From WRGT01 sp942493035 (lineage in GTDB: Bacteria > Spirochaetota > UBA4802 > UBA5550), in contig OW818666.1 of assembly GCA_942493035.1 (NCBI GenBank), forward strand, positions 1,798,001 to 1,862,000: a DNA stretch of 64,000 bases. Direction: 5' to 3'. A program made the position numbers and the translations under genes. Numbering within the stretch: the first letter of the stretch is position 1; every line of letters starts with the position of its first letter. Shown here piece after piece: positions 36,440 to 44,611 of this stretch. The notes beneath the pieces are model-generated. The model was given only the letters and a program-made list of their open reading frames with translations. It was not told the origin of the DNA and did no database searches.

Positions 36440-37330
36440 TCATCTGGTATAGTAACCGAATATAAAAGGGATGAGAATGAACTCCCCTTTTATATCATCG
36501 GGAACTTTGCCGAAAGTTTTAGATAACCGCACTGCATCAAGACATGATTCATCCAGAGGTTTATTACCATAAGAATCAAGGAGTTCCACTTTCTGAATCT
36601 CCCCGTTCCGGTTCATAATAAAATAAAGCTTAACCTTCTGACCCGGTATTGCCATAATCCTCACACTGCCTGGAGTGTAACTCCCTGTAGCGGCATTATA
36701 ACCTCCACCGAGATTCGCATTGGCAAGAAGAGGGGGATACCAGTTAGATGCAATTTTATCTTTCATGTTTTTAAAATACGTAAAATTCTTAAACTTGGCA
36801 GTGTTAAAAGAGAATGTCCCGCTGTTACTGTAGAAAATAGCATTTTTTAAAGTAACGCTGTTTTTATCCGGTATTGCAACATCGTTAAACATACCGTCAC
36901 TCCCTGACTTTGAAGTGCTTCCCGGTTTATAAATCTTTAAAACAATTTCTGAATCTTTTTCTGAAGTTTTTGATTTTTCTCCCGATGCTGAACCTGCCTC
37001 GCCTGACTGCTGCTTCTGCGTCCCTTTCTTTAACCTGAATTCAAGAGAGTTATTCAGCCACCGGTCACCCTGGTCGCGTGTTATAAAACCTTTAGCAGTT
37101 GAATCTCTATCCGAAAGTAATGTCCGGTTATCGATTACCCGTTTATCATCCTGATTTGTGTTTACGATGATATCTCTGCCGGAAAAGAGTGAATTATCTT
37201 TTTTTTTATTGTTCATATAAGAAGCAAGCCCTTTGGAATCAGGGAGATAAAATGCAGTCATAAAAATAATATGCAGAAAAAATGATATTATCAGCAGAAG
37301 GGATAGATTTATTTTATATCGATCAGTCAC
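36440..37330 (-). CDS. TonB-like protein with C-terminal TonB domain
   Basis: The 296-residue protein has one N-terminal membrane segment (INLSLLLIISFFLHIIFMTAFYL) and a long Ser/Lys-rich periplasmic linker. A C-terminal domain of TonB type ends it (GQKVKLYFIMNRNGEIQKVELLDSYGNKPLDESCLDAVRLSKTFGKVP). TonB proteins pass energy from the inner membrane to outer-membrane transporters; here no ExbB/ExbD or receptor gene is nearby, so the partner is unknown. It is a single gene on the minus strand, downstream of the EF-G gene and its terminator. Confidence 0.78.
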   Translation of the reverse strand: MTDRYKINLSLLLIISFFLHIIFMTAFYLPDSKGLASYMNNKKKDNSLFSGRDIIVNTNQDDKRVIDNRTLLSDRDSTAKGFITRDQGDRWLNNSLEFRLKKGTQKQQSGEAGSASGEKSKTSEKDSEIVLKIYKPGSTSKSGSDGMFNDVAIPDKNSVTLKNAIFYSNSGTFSFNTAKFKNFTYFKNMKDKIASNWYPPLLANANLGGGYNAATGSYTPGSVRIMAIPGQKVKLYFIMNRNGEIQKVELLDSYGNKPLDESCLDAVRLSKTFGKVPDDIKGEFILIPFIFGYYTR

Positions 37331-37416
37331 GGCTCATTACTTTTTTTTAATTTATTCTAATGTGTATATGCAGGTAATAATTGTTACAAAGATAAAATTT
37401 TAAGGATAAAATAAAT

Positions 37417-37447
37417 GAGGGTGCTGTATAAAATCTGCAGCACCCTC
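37417..37447 (-). terminator. Terminator of the EF-G2 gene
   Basis: GAGGGTGCTG and CAGCACCCTC form a perfect 10-bp stem with an 11-base loop, 21 bp past the stop. T-rich sequence follows on the minus strand (ATTTATTTTATCC) and also on the plus strand, so it can act both ways. Confidence 0.85.
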
Positions 37448-37467
37448 ATATTTATTTTTTAATGGAA

Positions 37468-39579
37468 CTATTTATTGGCTTCTTCTTCCAGGAATTTCTT
37501 CCGCTCTTCGATTATCTTATCAGCATCTCTTCCGGAAATCGGATCATAATGTGAAAAATCCATTTCAAATGTCGCTTTTCCGCTCGTCATCGCACGAAGG
37601 TCAGTGCTGTATCTGAGCATCTCTGCCTGAGGAACCTGAGCTTTTACTATCTGCATAGTACTTACTGAATTTTCATTGCTGTCCATTCCAAGTACTCGAC
37701 CTCTTCTGCTGGTGATGTCGCTCATTATATCACCCATGAACTCTTTGTCTGCCATGATTTTAACACTCATTACAGGTTCAAGAATCTGAGGTCCGGCCTG
37801 TTCCATAGCCATCTTGAATGCAGTTCTTGCAGCAATCTTAAATGCCATTTCTGATGAATCTACATCATGGTATGAACCGTAAAAGAGTTCAACCCATACA
37901 TCCTCAACATGGAATTTCGCAAGAACACCCTCTTCAAGACCTTCGCGAAGCCCCTTTTCAACACCGGGTATGTACTGCTTCGGAACAACTCCTCCGACAA
38001 TACTGTCTACAAATTCGAAACCTTTACCTCTTTCCAGAGGCTTAACACGGATATGAACCTCACCATACTGACCATGACCGCCCGACTGCTTCTTATGCTT
38101 ATACTGAGCTTCAGCTTTTTTAGTGATTGTCTCTTTATATGCCACACGGGGAATTTTAGTATTAACTTCAAGCTTCAGTTTTTCTTTTAAATTTTTCAGG
38201 ATAATATTAAGCTGCATCTCTCCCATACCTGACAGAACAGATTCAGCTGTTGAAGCATAAAATCCGTATTTAATTGTCGGATTCTCCTCAACCATTTTGT
38301 TAAGGAACTGGCCGATTTTATCCTCTTCCCCCCTCTTTGCAGCCTCAACTGCGTAAGAGAACACAGGCTGAGGCAATTCTATAATAGGTAGAACAACGGG
38401 ATTTTTAGGATCACACAGAGTATCAAGAGTTGTAGTTTTATCGAGCTTTACAAGAACACCGATGTCACCGGTGCAGACTTTCGACATCTCCACCTGTTTA
38501 TGGCCAACCATTGTGTAGAGCTTTGCGATTCTCTCCTTCACATTTTTACTGGTATTAAAAACTTCACTTTCAGGAGTCATAGTACCGGCAATTACTTTAA
38601 CATAATTGAATCTTCCGGCATACTGGTCTATTGCAGTTTTCCATACAACAGCTTTCATCGGTCCTGCCTCGTCCATCTTAACCTCAACTGCTTTTTCCGG
38701 ATGGAACGGCTCATGCCCCTTATATGTTTTTCCCACCTGAGGAGCGGGAGTATAATTTTTTATTACCCTTATAAGATTTTTAATACCTTTAATTTTTGTA
38801 GCAGACCCGCAGATAATAGGAGTAAGTTTACCTGCTGTGAGCTGAACCCTGATTCCATATCTGATCTCTTCTTCAGTCAACTGCTCCCCTGCAAGAAATT
38901 TTTCAATCAATTCATCAGTACCCTCTGCGCCAAGCTCTATAAGATTAAGTCTTTCAAGCTCAGCAAGTTCCTTCAATTCCGCAGGTATTTCACTGATAGT
39001 TACATCCCTTCCATCACCTTTAGGTGTGTATAACTTCATCTGGATAATGTCTACAACACCCTTAAAAGTTTCACCTTCACCATTTGGTATACATAGAGAT
39101 GCAACTTTTACGCCAAGCTTTGTTCTGAGGTTTTCAATTACGTTTTCATAATTGGCCCTCTCTTTATCCATCTTGTTAACAAAAACTATCCTGGGTATAT
39201 TGTGTTCTTCCAGATATCTCCAGGCTTTTTCAGTCTCGATCTGAACTCCGTCAACTGAATCTACTACAAGTATCGCTGTTTCAACAGTCTGAAGAGCAGC
39301 ATGAGCCTCACCAACAAAATCCGCTGTTCCGGGAGTATCTATTATATTAATTTTAACATCATCAAATTCAACAAAAGCCAGAGCTGTCTTAATCGAAATT
39401 TTTCTTTCCTTCTCATCATCTTCATAATCTGAAACAAGTGTTCCAGCATCAACGCTGCCCATTTTTTCGACCTGATTACTTACAAAAAGCATCGATTCAA
39501 GCAGAGTAGATTTACCTGTTCCACCATGTCCAATAATTGCTACGTTACGGATCTCACCAGTCTTGTACTCTCTTAACAT
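37468..39579 (-). CDS. fusA: Elongation factor G-like protein (EF-G2 type)
   Basis: The 703 residues cover the whole EF-G fold. The GTPase domain has G1 GHGGTGKSTLLE, G3 DTPGTADFVGEAHAAL and G4 FVNKMDKERANYE. The GHGGTGKS P-loop is the EF-G2 form rather than the GHIDAGKT of translocating EF-G. Domain IV/V motifs GHGQYGEVHIRVKPLERG and MGDIMSDITSRRGRVLGM are intact. It may be a second, non-essential EF-G; another fusA elsewhere would support this. An AGGAGGT ribosome site lies just before the ATG, close to ideal. A terminator follows. Confidence 0.93.
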   Translation of the reverse strand: MLREYKTGEIRNVAIIGHGGTGKSTLLESMLFVSNQVEKMGSVDAGTLVSDYEDDEKERKISIKTALAFVEFDDVKINIIDTPGTADFVGEAHAALQTVETAILVVDSVDGVQIETEKAWRYLEEHNIPRIVFVNKMDKERANYENVIENLRTKLGVKVASLCIPNGEGETFKGVVDIIQMKLYTPKGDGRDVTISEIPAELKELAELERLNLIELGAEGTDELIEKFLAGEQLTEEEIRYGIRVQLTAGKLTPIICGSATKIKGIKNLIRVIKNYTPAPQVGKTYKGHEPFHPEKAVEVKMDEAGPMKAVVWKTAIDQYAGRFNYVKVIAGTMTPESEVFNTSKNVKERIAKLYTMVGHKQVEMSKVCTGDIGVLVKLDKTTTLDTLCDPKNPVVLPIIELPQPVFSYAVEAAKRGEEDKIGQFLNKMVEENPTIKYGFYASTAESVLSGMGEMQLNIILKNLKEKLKLEVNTKIPRVAYKETITKKAEAQYKHKKQSGGHGQYGEVHIRVKPLERGKGFEFVDSIVGGVVPKQYIPGVEKGLREGLEEGVLAKFHVEDVWVELFYGSYHDVDSSEMAFKIAARTAFKMAMEQAGPQILEPVMSVKIMADKEFMGDIMSDITSRRGRVLGMDSNENSVSTMQIVKAQVPQAEMLRYSTDLRAMTSGKATFEMDFSHYDPISGRDADKIIEERKKFLEEEANK

Positions 39580-39776
39580 TAAAGAACCTCCTGTGTTATC
39601 TCATCCATTGTATTGTTTGTAATGAAACTTTTATTTACACCTGAAATAAACCGGTTTATCCAACAGAGAATTCCCGAATCTAATCGACAAGGGAGATTGA
39701 AAGACTCTCGCAAGTTATGATCAGCCGTTTTATTTGAGCTATATTGTTCCAGACCAAAGCAGCGAATAAACTTTTA

Positions 39777-39872
39777 ATAACATATTTGCTCATAAAATAG
39801 TGGTGAAATTACTCTCCGCCGCGCCACCGGTGCGGCAGAGATAAAATACAGCCGCTTTATAAGCAGTTAATT
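39777..39872. repeat. Family A nested palindrome, copy A4
   Basis: Inner GCCGCGCC/GGTGCGGC stem with loop ACC, flanked by TAATAACATATTTGCTCATAAAATAGTGG... and ...CCGCTTTATAAGCAGTTAATTA. The AGATAAAATAC run after the core matches A2. Confidence 0.72.
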
Positions 39873-40113
39873 AATAACTATTTTAGAAAATCCACCTTAC
39901 TATTGAAATAATTGTAATGATGCGATTACCTGAAAAAATAAATCTCTGCTGCAATCTGCCGGGCAGAGAATACAATTAACATTTTTTAGTAAAAACCTAT
40001 AAAAAAAAATTAAATCGATGAAAAGATTGACAACTGTCAGCAGAATTTATAAGGAATCTTTTTTTTTGTAAAGCCTTTTATTTAACCGGATTGATATTGA
40101 AGTATTTTTTAAA

Positions 40114-40277
40114 GGGCAGTCCCAAAAACTCCCTTCATAAGCTCCACAGGGAGCCCTGCGGGGCTTATGAAGGGGCTACCGCCCGAGCGAACACGATGTT
40201 CGCCTGCCAGCACCGACAGGATGTCGAAAAAAAGCTGGCCTTTGACCCTGTAAAGATAGAGTTAAAAGAACTACCCT
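40114..40277. repeat. Family C MITE-like element, copy C2
   Basis: Shares GGGCAGTCCCAAAAACTCC..., GGGAGCCCTGCGGGGCTTATGAAGGGGCTA and GACCCTGTAAAG with C1 at 4207. An extra block of about 60 bp with two small hairpins (GCGAACACGATGTTCGC and CTGCCAGCACCGACAGG) is inserted before the shared GACCCTGTAAAG. The right end GAACTACCC is a degenerate match to C1's GGAGCTGCCC. Confidence 0.72.
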
Positions 40278-40279
40278 TA

Positions 40280-40327
40280 AACTCTATCATCGCCGCCTTC
40301 AGCGGCGGGGATAATAGAGTTTTTTTA
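40280..40327 (+). terminator. Strong hairpin with T-run, right side of copy C2
   Basis: AAACTCTATCAT..CGCCGCC pairs with GGCGGCGGGGATAATAGAGTTT around a TTCA loop, and seven T residues follow on the plus strand. No plus-strand gene precedes it within the window segment, so it is orphan as a plus-strand terminator. It might serve lnt in the reverse sense. Confidence 0.6.
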
Positions 40328-40361
40328 CTTTAGAAAAGCTTAGGAATAAATACTAAAATAA

Positions 40362-41978
40362 TTATGCCTTTACTCTTTTATCCTGAATATATTTAACACT
40401 CAGCCTGATGATTATACTCGCAATAAAGAGCAGAGACAGATATAATACAATATCACCATAGCTGGTATAAAATGTTTTCACATTCTGTGAAGTATCAATT
40501 TCACCGGTTAAAAAAGATTTCTTCAATATAGGAATCGACCTGACGGGTCTCCCTCGTGGATCAATGATCGATGTAACGCCGGTGTTCCCCGCTCTGACCA
40601 GCCATAGCCCATTTTCAACTGCCCGGAATATCGATGCTGAATAGTGCTGATAATGTCCGTTATATGCATCAGTCCAGCCGTCATTGGTTATATTAACCAG
40701 AAAGTCCGCCCCCATGCTCCTGTAGTCTCTACAGAGCCTGTAAAATATACCTTCATAACAGATTAGTGATCCGAACTTAAGTCCATCAGCCTGAAACAGT
40801 TCCGGTTTTTTACCGGGAACAAAGTCTGACCCTCCGAAGCTTTCAACAAGACGTTTCACCGGAACAAGCCACTTCTCATAAGGGAACCACTCGCCGAAAG
40901 GGACCAGATTTATTTTCGGATAAGTCTTAATGACTTCACCATCACTCCCGATCAGTACTGCATTATTCTGAGGGAAGTACCTCATCCCTTTATCAGTTTT
41001 TTTTACAGTAAGTCCGATTTCTCCGGTCAGCAATGGTTTTCCTGTCTCTTTTATAAAACCTTTAAGCTGCTGGTCAAAACGATCAACCTCTCCAGTGAGC
41101 GACCTGAACGAAATAAGCTCAAGAGTTGCCGATTCGGACCAGATGATTAAATCGGGATTCGAAGCCAGAGACTGCTTTGTATAATGAATCAGCTCCGAAA
41201 GATACCGGTACCTGTTTCCCGACCAGTTCTCCCAGGGGGAGATGCACGACTGAACAAGAGCGACCTTTAGTGTTTTACCATTACCATTGTCCGGCTTATA
41301 TGAAAGACGTACAAATCCGGATATTGTAATAATCAGGATCAGTATAATAACTGCAGCGGCTTTTTTAAAATATGAATTGTTTAAATAGTCTTTGATTGCA
41401 GCAGGCCTTTTTGTGAATGCAATAATGTATTCTGATATTATTATATTAAACATTATAATGATAAAATTTATGCCCAGTATACCTGTGACTGATGCGGCCT
41501 GAATAAATGACGTAAACGGATACTGAGAATAACCGATGTATGTCCATGGGAAAGCGAGAAATCCGATAGACTGAACATAGTCGATTATTATCCAGACTGA
41601 CGGATAAATAAAAATTTTATACTCCGGATATTTACGTGAAAGATATTCCGATAGAAAAATTTTAATTGTGAAAAAAGCTGTTAAACTCGGGATCAGAAAA
41701 ATAAGTATTACAGCATATCCTCCGGGAACCTTTGCTCCGAAGTTACCGATCCATCCGAATGTCAAAAGATTACCGGCAAGTCCGGTTATAAATACAGTAA
41801 AAAAAACATCCTTCAATGATCTCCCCGCAATATAAGAAAAAAGAGGAATCACAAAAATCCATGCAAAAAGAGGAAAAAATTTTAATAAAACAAAATCATA
41901 CGAAGGAAATGATAAAAACATTAATACGGCAGTAGCGAGATAATAGTGATTTTTAATAATAGTATTTATTCTATTCAT
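40362..41978 (-). CDS. lnt: Apolipoprotein N-acyltransferase
   Basis: The 538-residue protein has about eight N-terminal membrane segments and a C-terminal carbon-nitrogen-hydrolase domain. The catalytic triad is present: Glu in IWSESATLEL (about 280), Lys in YPKINLVPFGEW (about 353) and Cys in LICYEGIF (about 405). It N-acylates the lipid-modified cysteine of lipoproteins at the outer face of the inner membrane, the last step of lipoprotein maturation, fitting the many lipoproteins in this window. The patatin gene lies 22 bp upstream on the same strand. Confidence 0.95.
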   Translation of the reverse strand: MNRINTIIKNHYYLATAVLMFLSFPSYDFVLLKFFPLFAWIFVIPLFSYIAGRSLKDVFFTVFITGLAGNLLTFGWIGNFGAKVPGGYAVILIFLIPSLTAFFTIKIFLSEYLSRKYPEYKIFIYPSVWIIIDYVQSIGFLAFPWTYIGYSQYPFTSFIQAASVTGILGINFIIIMFNIIISEYIIAFTKRPAAIKDYLNNSYFKKAAAVIILILIITISGFVRLSYKPDNGNGKTLKVALVQSCISPWENWSGNRYRYLSELIHYTKQSLASNPDLIIWSESATLELISFRSLTGEVDRFDQQLKGFIKETGKPLLTGEIGLTVKKTDKGMRYFPQNNAVLIGSDGEVIKTYPKINLVPFGEWFPYEKWLVPVKRLVESFGGSDFVPGKKPELFQADGLKFGSLICYEGIFYRLCRDYRSMGADFLVNITNDGWTDAYNGHYQHYSASIFRAVENGLWLVRAGNTGVTSIIDPRGRPVRSIPILKKSFLTGEIDTSQNVKTFYTSYGDIVLYLSLLFIASIIIRLSVKYIQDKRVKA

Positions 41979-42000
41979 TTTATGTCCGGTTATTTATTAT

Positions 42001-42987
42001 TTATATCCAGAATCGGATCTTTCTGATCAATTCACTTTTCCGGTCTGCCGATGCGGCATAACCGGCGGTTATTATATTTTTTGCTTTATGAAAATCGAGT
42101 GTGCCGATACCCGGCAGATCAGGTTCTATCAGTACAGTCGGTTTATGATACTTCAGTATGTTCTGAGTGTTAACATGTTCCATAATATTTATTGCCTGAA
42201 AAAATACTTCAAAAATACTCGGATAAATCTCTTTCTGTTTTTCTTTAGAAATCCACTGTTCAATATTTTTAAACCAGTCTGTGTAATTTTTTTTCTGTTC
42301 AGGAATAACAATATTCTGTTTTTCATCAGCATATGAAATCTCTTCAGAGAAAAGATCTATACCTATTTTTTCAGCTCCGGATTTTACAATCTTTTTAATT
42401 CTTGCGACTTTTAGACCGGGATGAAGATTTACAGCAATAGTAAGACCGCTCCCCATATCCTTCAGCACATCAACCGGCAGAGGATTTGCAACTCCGCCGT
42501 CAATCAGGATGGTATCACCGTAAGACGCCGGAATAAGAACACCGGGAATTGAAATACTTGCCCTTAAAGCCTCAAGTATATTTCCCTTACGAAAAATAAT
42601 CTGCTTACCAGTATAATAATCAGTTGCAACAATTGCAAGAGGCCTGGAAAGATCCTCTATTCTCGCATCAGCATGAATATACTTCTGTAAAAATATCAGA
42701 AAATTATTCCCTTTGATAAGACCGGATTTCGGCAGTGCCAGATCGACAATGGTAAATAACTCTCTCTTTGAAAATCCAAGCATATCATCTTTAAGTATAT
42801 TCAGAGTTCCCGAAAGATAAACAGCCCCGATCACAGCACCAATGCTTGAGCCTGCAATCATATCAACCGGAATTTTCATGTTCTCCAGATATTCAATTAC
42901 TGCAATATGAGATAAACCTTTAGCGCCTCCGCTCCCAAGAGCCAGACCTACTTTTCTGTTCCTGAAAATTTTTGCCGGATTAATCAT
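42001..42987 (-). CDS. Patatin-like phospholipase
   Basis: The 328-residue protein has the patatin fold. The glycine-rich oxyanion loop is GLALGSGGAKGLSHIAVIE, the nucleophile lies in GSSIGAVIG (Ser about 43) and the dyad aspartate in LIDGGVANPLP (about 163). It would hydrolyse lipid acyl esters. No signal peptide is evident, so it may be cytoplasmic or membrane-associated. The C-terminal 130 residues are helical and unassigned. Just upstream of lnt on the same strand. Confidence 0.9.
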   Translation of the reverse strand: MINPAKIFRNRKVGLALGSGGAKGLSHIAVIEYLENMKIPVDMIAGSSIGAVIGAVYLSGTLNILKDDMLGFSKRELFTIVDLALPKSGLIKGNNFLIFLQKYIHADARIEDLSRPLAIVATDYYTGKQIIFRKGNILEALRASISIPGVLIPASYGDTILIDGGVANPLPVDVLKDMGSGLTIAVNLHPGLKVARIKKIVKSGAEKIGIDLFSEEISYADEKQNIVIPEQKKNYTDWFKNIEQWISKEKQKEIYPSIFEVFFQAINIMEHVNTQNILKYHKPTVLIEPDLPGIGTLDFHKAKNIITAGYAASADRKSELIRKIRFWI

Positions 42988-43156
42988 TGTTCACCACTCT
43001 GCCTGATGTCATCATATCTGCTGATATATTTTTTAAAAAAATATCGGTTTAAGAATCCAACCGGTTAAACATACTATTTATCGGATTTCTGAATATGAAT
43101 TAAATCGATCTTGTGGTCAATTAGTTTTCAATTATTATTTATATTTTTGATTCAGG
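42988..43156. other. Intergenic DNA upstream of the patatin gene
   Basis: AT-rich DNA. No RNA gene or promoter recognised. Together with copy A5 and the tRNA promoter it fills the 393-bp gap before the tRNAs. Confidence 0.3.
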
Positions 43157-43250
43157 GTAAACGTATCTGTTCATCAACTGATGGTGGAATTGCTCTTCTT
43201 TTCAACCCGGACGCGTCGGAGACAAAATACCACCGGATATTGAGCAGTTT
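43157..43250. repeat. Family A nested palindrome, copy A5 (degenerate core)
   Basis: Arms GTAAACGTATCTGTTCATCAACTGATGGTGGAATTGCTC and ...GGAGACAAAATACCACCGGATATTGAGCAGTTTCAG keep the family A pattern. The GC stem is replaced by TTCAACCCGGACGCGTCGGAG, so the core no longer pairs well. Confidence 0.6.
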
Positions 43251-43341
43251 CAGATGATCCGGATCAACAAAACTGTAAAAACACTTTTTTAATCGAATTG
43301 AATAAAAAATTTCAGTTAATTTTTTTAATTATTAAAAAATG

Positions 43342-43370
43342 TTGACACATATCTGTCCTTTATTTACGTT
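43342..43370 (+). promoter_or_regulatory. Promoter of the tRNA pair
   Basis: TTGACA (43342-43347) with a 17-bp spacer to TACGTT (43365-43370). Start expected near 43377, four bases before the first tRNA. Confidence 0.6.
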
Positions 43371-43380
43371 GCTTACAGAT

Positions 43381-43453
43381 CGCGCGGTGGAGCAGTTGGC
43401 AGCTCGTTGGGCTCATAACCCAAAGGTCGTAGGTTCAAGTCCTACCCGCGCTA
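43381..43453 (+). tRNA. Initiator tRNA-fMet (CAU)
   Basis: The 73-nt cloverleaf has anticodon CAT in loop CTCATAA. The anticodon stem has three consecutive G:C pairs (TTGGG/CCCAA), the mark of initiator tRNA. Position 1-72 is an unpaired C-T, also typical of initiators. CCA is not encoded. Confidence 0.93.
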
Positions 43454-43469
43454 ATAGCGAAAAAAACCC

Positions 43470-43543
43470 GGCGGGGTAGCTCAGTAGGTTAGAGCACACG
43501 GCTCATATCCGTGGTGTGGGGGGTTCGAGTCCCTCCCCCGCTA
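43470..43543 (+). tRNA. tRNA-Met (CAU), probably elongator
   Basis: A 74-nt cloverleaf: acceptor GGCGGGG/CCCCGCT (G-T at position 1), D arm GCTC...GAGC, anticodon loop CTCATAT, T arm GGGGG...CCCTC. It shares the 5' half with elongator Met tRNAs. A CAU tRNA could instead be lysidine-modified Ile, but the acceptor and D-arm sequence favour Met. It follows the initiator tRNA by 16 bases. Confidence 0.85.
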
Positions 43544-43548
43544 AGTTT

Positions 43549-43578
43549 AAAAAAGGCAATTTATGATTGCCTTTTTTT
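43549..43578 (+). terminator. Terminator of the tRNA pair
   Basis: AAAAAGGCAAT and ATTGCCTTTTT form an A/T-ended stem with a short loop, followed by TTTTTTT. It starts five bases after the second tRNA. Confidence 0.9.
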
Positions 43579-43758
43579 GTGTCTATTTTTTTCTAACCTG
43601 ATGCAAATAACTGTAAACCACACAAACTTTATAACTATTCTCCGCTGCAATCCGGACGCTAAAGAGAACCGTTATACTTTCATTTTATTAAACACTGACC
43701 AGACAAACATTCAATATGTATTACTAAAAAAATAAATTAATTTAACTATAAAAAAATG

Positions 43759-43787
43759 TTGCCACCCCAAGGATAGAGCACAATAAT
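43759..43787 (+). promoter_or_regulatory. Promoter of the 207-residue lipoprotein gene
   Basis: TTGCCA (43759-43764), 17-bp spacer, AATAAT (43782-43787). Both boxes differ from consensus at one base. A GGAGG ribosome site follows before the ATG at 43824. Confidence 0.55.
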
Positions 43788-43823
43788 ATCTCTCTAAAAG
43801 TAAATCTATTATGGAGGATCTGA

Positions 43824-44447
43824 ATGATCGAAAAATTAATTAAATTATTTTTTCTTACAGCTATATGCACAGCATTTTTTGCCTGCGGCACAGACACAAG
43901 AAGTCTCATTGAAGGGACAGTGACTGATACAATAAAAGAAAAGGCTTTCAATTCATCTAATTCTGAAAGTGACGAAAATGAAAGTGAAACTAAAGCGAAA
44001 ACTTCAAAAAGTAAAAGTAAGTACAGCGGCGGATCAACCGGAGATGATCACTTCATCGATAGTGATGTAATCTTTGTTTCAAAAGAGCCGTTTAAAGGAT
44101 CAGGATGGATTTACGTTCAGACCTCAAAAGTGGTTACTCCGCCATCAGCTAAAACTAAAAATGAAGGCCAGTACATGATTATCTCAAATGGTGAAGAGAT
44201 CTGGACTAAATATTTCTGGAAAACAAGAATTGCATCTGAAAAAGAACTTAAAATCGGTTTAATAGTAATAGCGTTTGAAAGAACAGAAGATGATATACAC
44301 GTTTCACCTGAAAACAAATCACAAGCTATTGCAGACAACTGGTTTATGGCAAAAATAACAGACATGTCCGATAAACACAAAGGTTATGTAACTGTTTCTG
44401 GCGGCTATAAAATCAGTCTTGAAAATTTAAGAATAGCTGTAAAATAA
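43824..44447 (+). CDS. Lipoprotein of unknown function
   Basis: The 207-residue protein starts with a lipoprotein signal (KLFFLTAICTAFFACGTDT; lipid Cys near 20). A Ser/Glu/Lys-rich linker follows (NSESDENESETKAKTSKSKSK). The C-terminal domain (about 75-207) has GSGWIYVQTSKVVTPPSAKTKNEGQYMI and GHYVTVSGGYKISLENL-like strands. This looks like a beta-sandwich or barrel. No family recognised. The distinct linker suggests the domain is held off the membrane. Confidence 0.7.
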   Translation: MIEKLIKLFFLTAICTAFFACGTDTRSLIEGTVTDTIKEKAFNSSNSESDENESETKAKTSKSKSKYSGGSTGDDHFIDSDVIFVSKEPFKGSGWIYVQTSKVVTPPSAKTKNEGQYMIISNGEEIWTKYFWKTRIASEKELKIGLIVIAFERTEDDIHVSPENKSQAIADNWFMAKITDMSDKHKGYVTVSGGYKISLENLRIAVK

Positions 44448-44491
44448 TTCAGTAATAGTTACCAAACACAGGTTATAGTGTAAAAAACTAT

Positions 44492-44519
44492 TATCCACGA
44501 CGCCTCGGCGCCGTGGATA
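44492..44519. terminator. Hairpin after the 207-residue lipoprotein gene
   Basis: TATCCACG and CGTGGATA pair around a GC-rich centre (GCCTCGGCGC). No T-run follows. Flanking bases (AGTTACCAAACACAGGTTATAG) look like a decayed family A arm. Confidence 0.45.
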
Positions 44520-44611
44520 TATAGAGACAATTTTACTTTTAAAATATGTTCCACACCTTCAATCTGCCAAAAAAAAATTCTTGATTTAACATTAAAAAAA
44601 TACAAGATTAA

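Larger units (their letters stand above)
39580..40361. other. 782-bp intergenic region between EF-G2 and lnt (no gene seen)
   Basis: Both flanking genes are on the minus strand. The region holds one family A copy (39777-39872), one family C copy (40114-40277) and a strong hairpin with T-run (40280-40327). An open reading frame through the repeat has no ribosome site or family signature. No RNA gene was recognised. Confidence 0.6.

Noticed and set aside
40091..40333. 80-codon frame within copy C2
   Set aside because: It follows the repeat sequence only and has no ribosome site.
43511..43735. 74-codon frame after the second tRNA
   Set aside because: Its start lies inside the tRNA and it runs through the tRNA terminator; no ribosome site or family signature.
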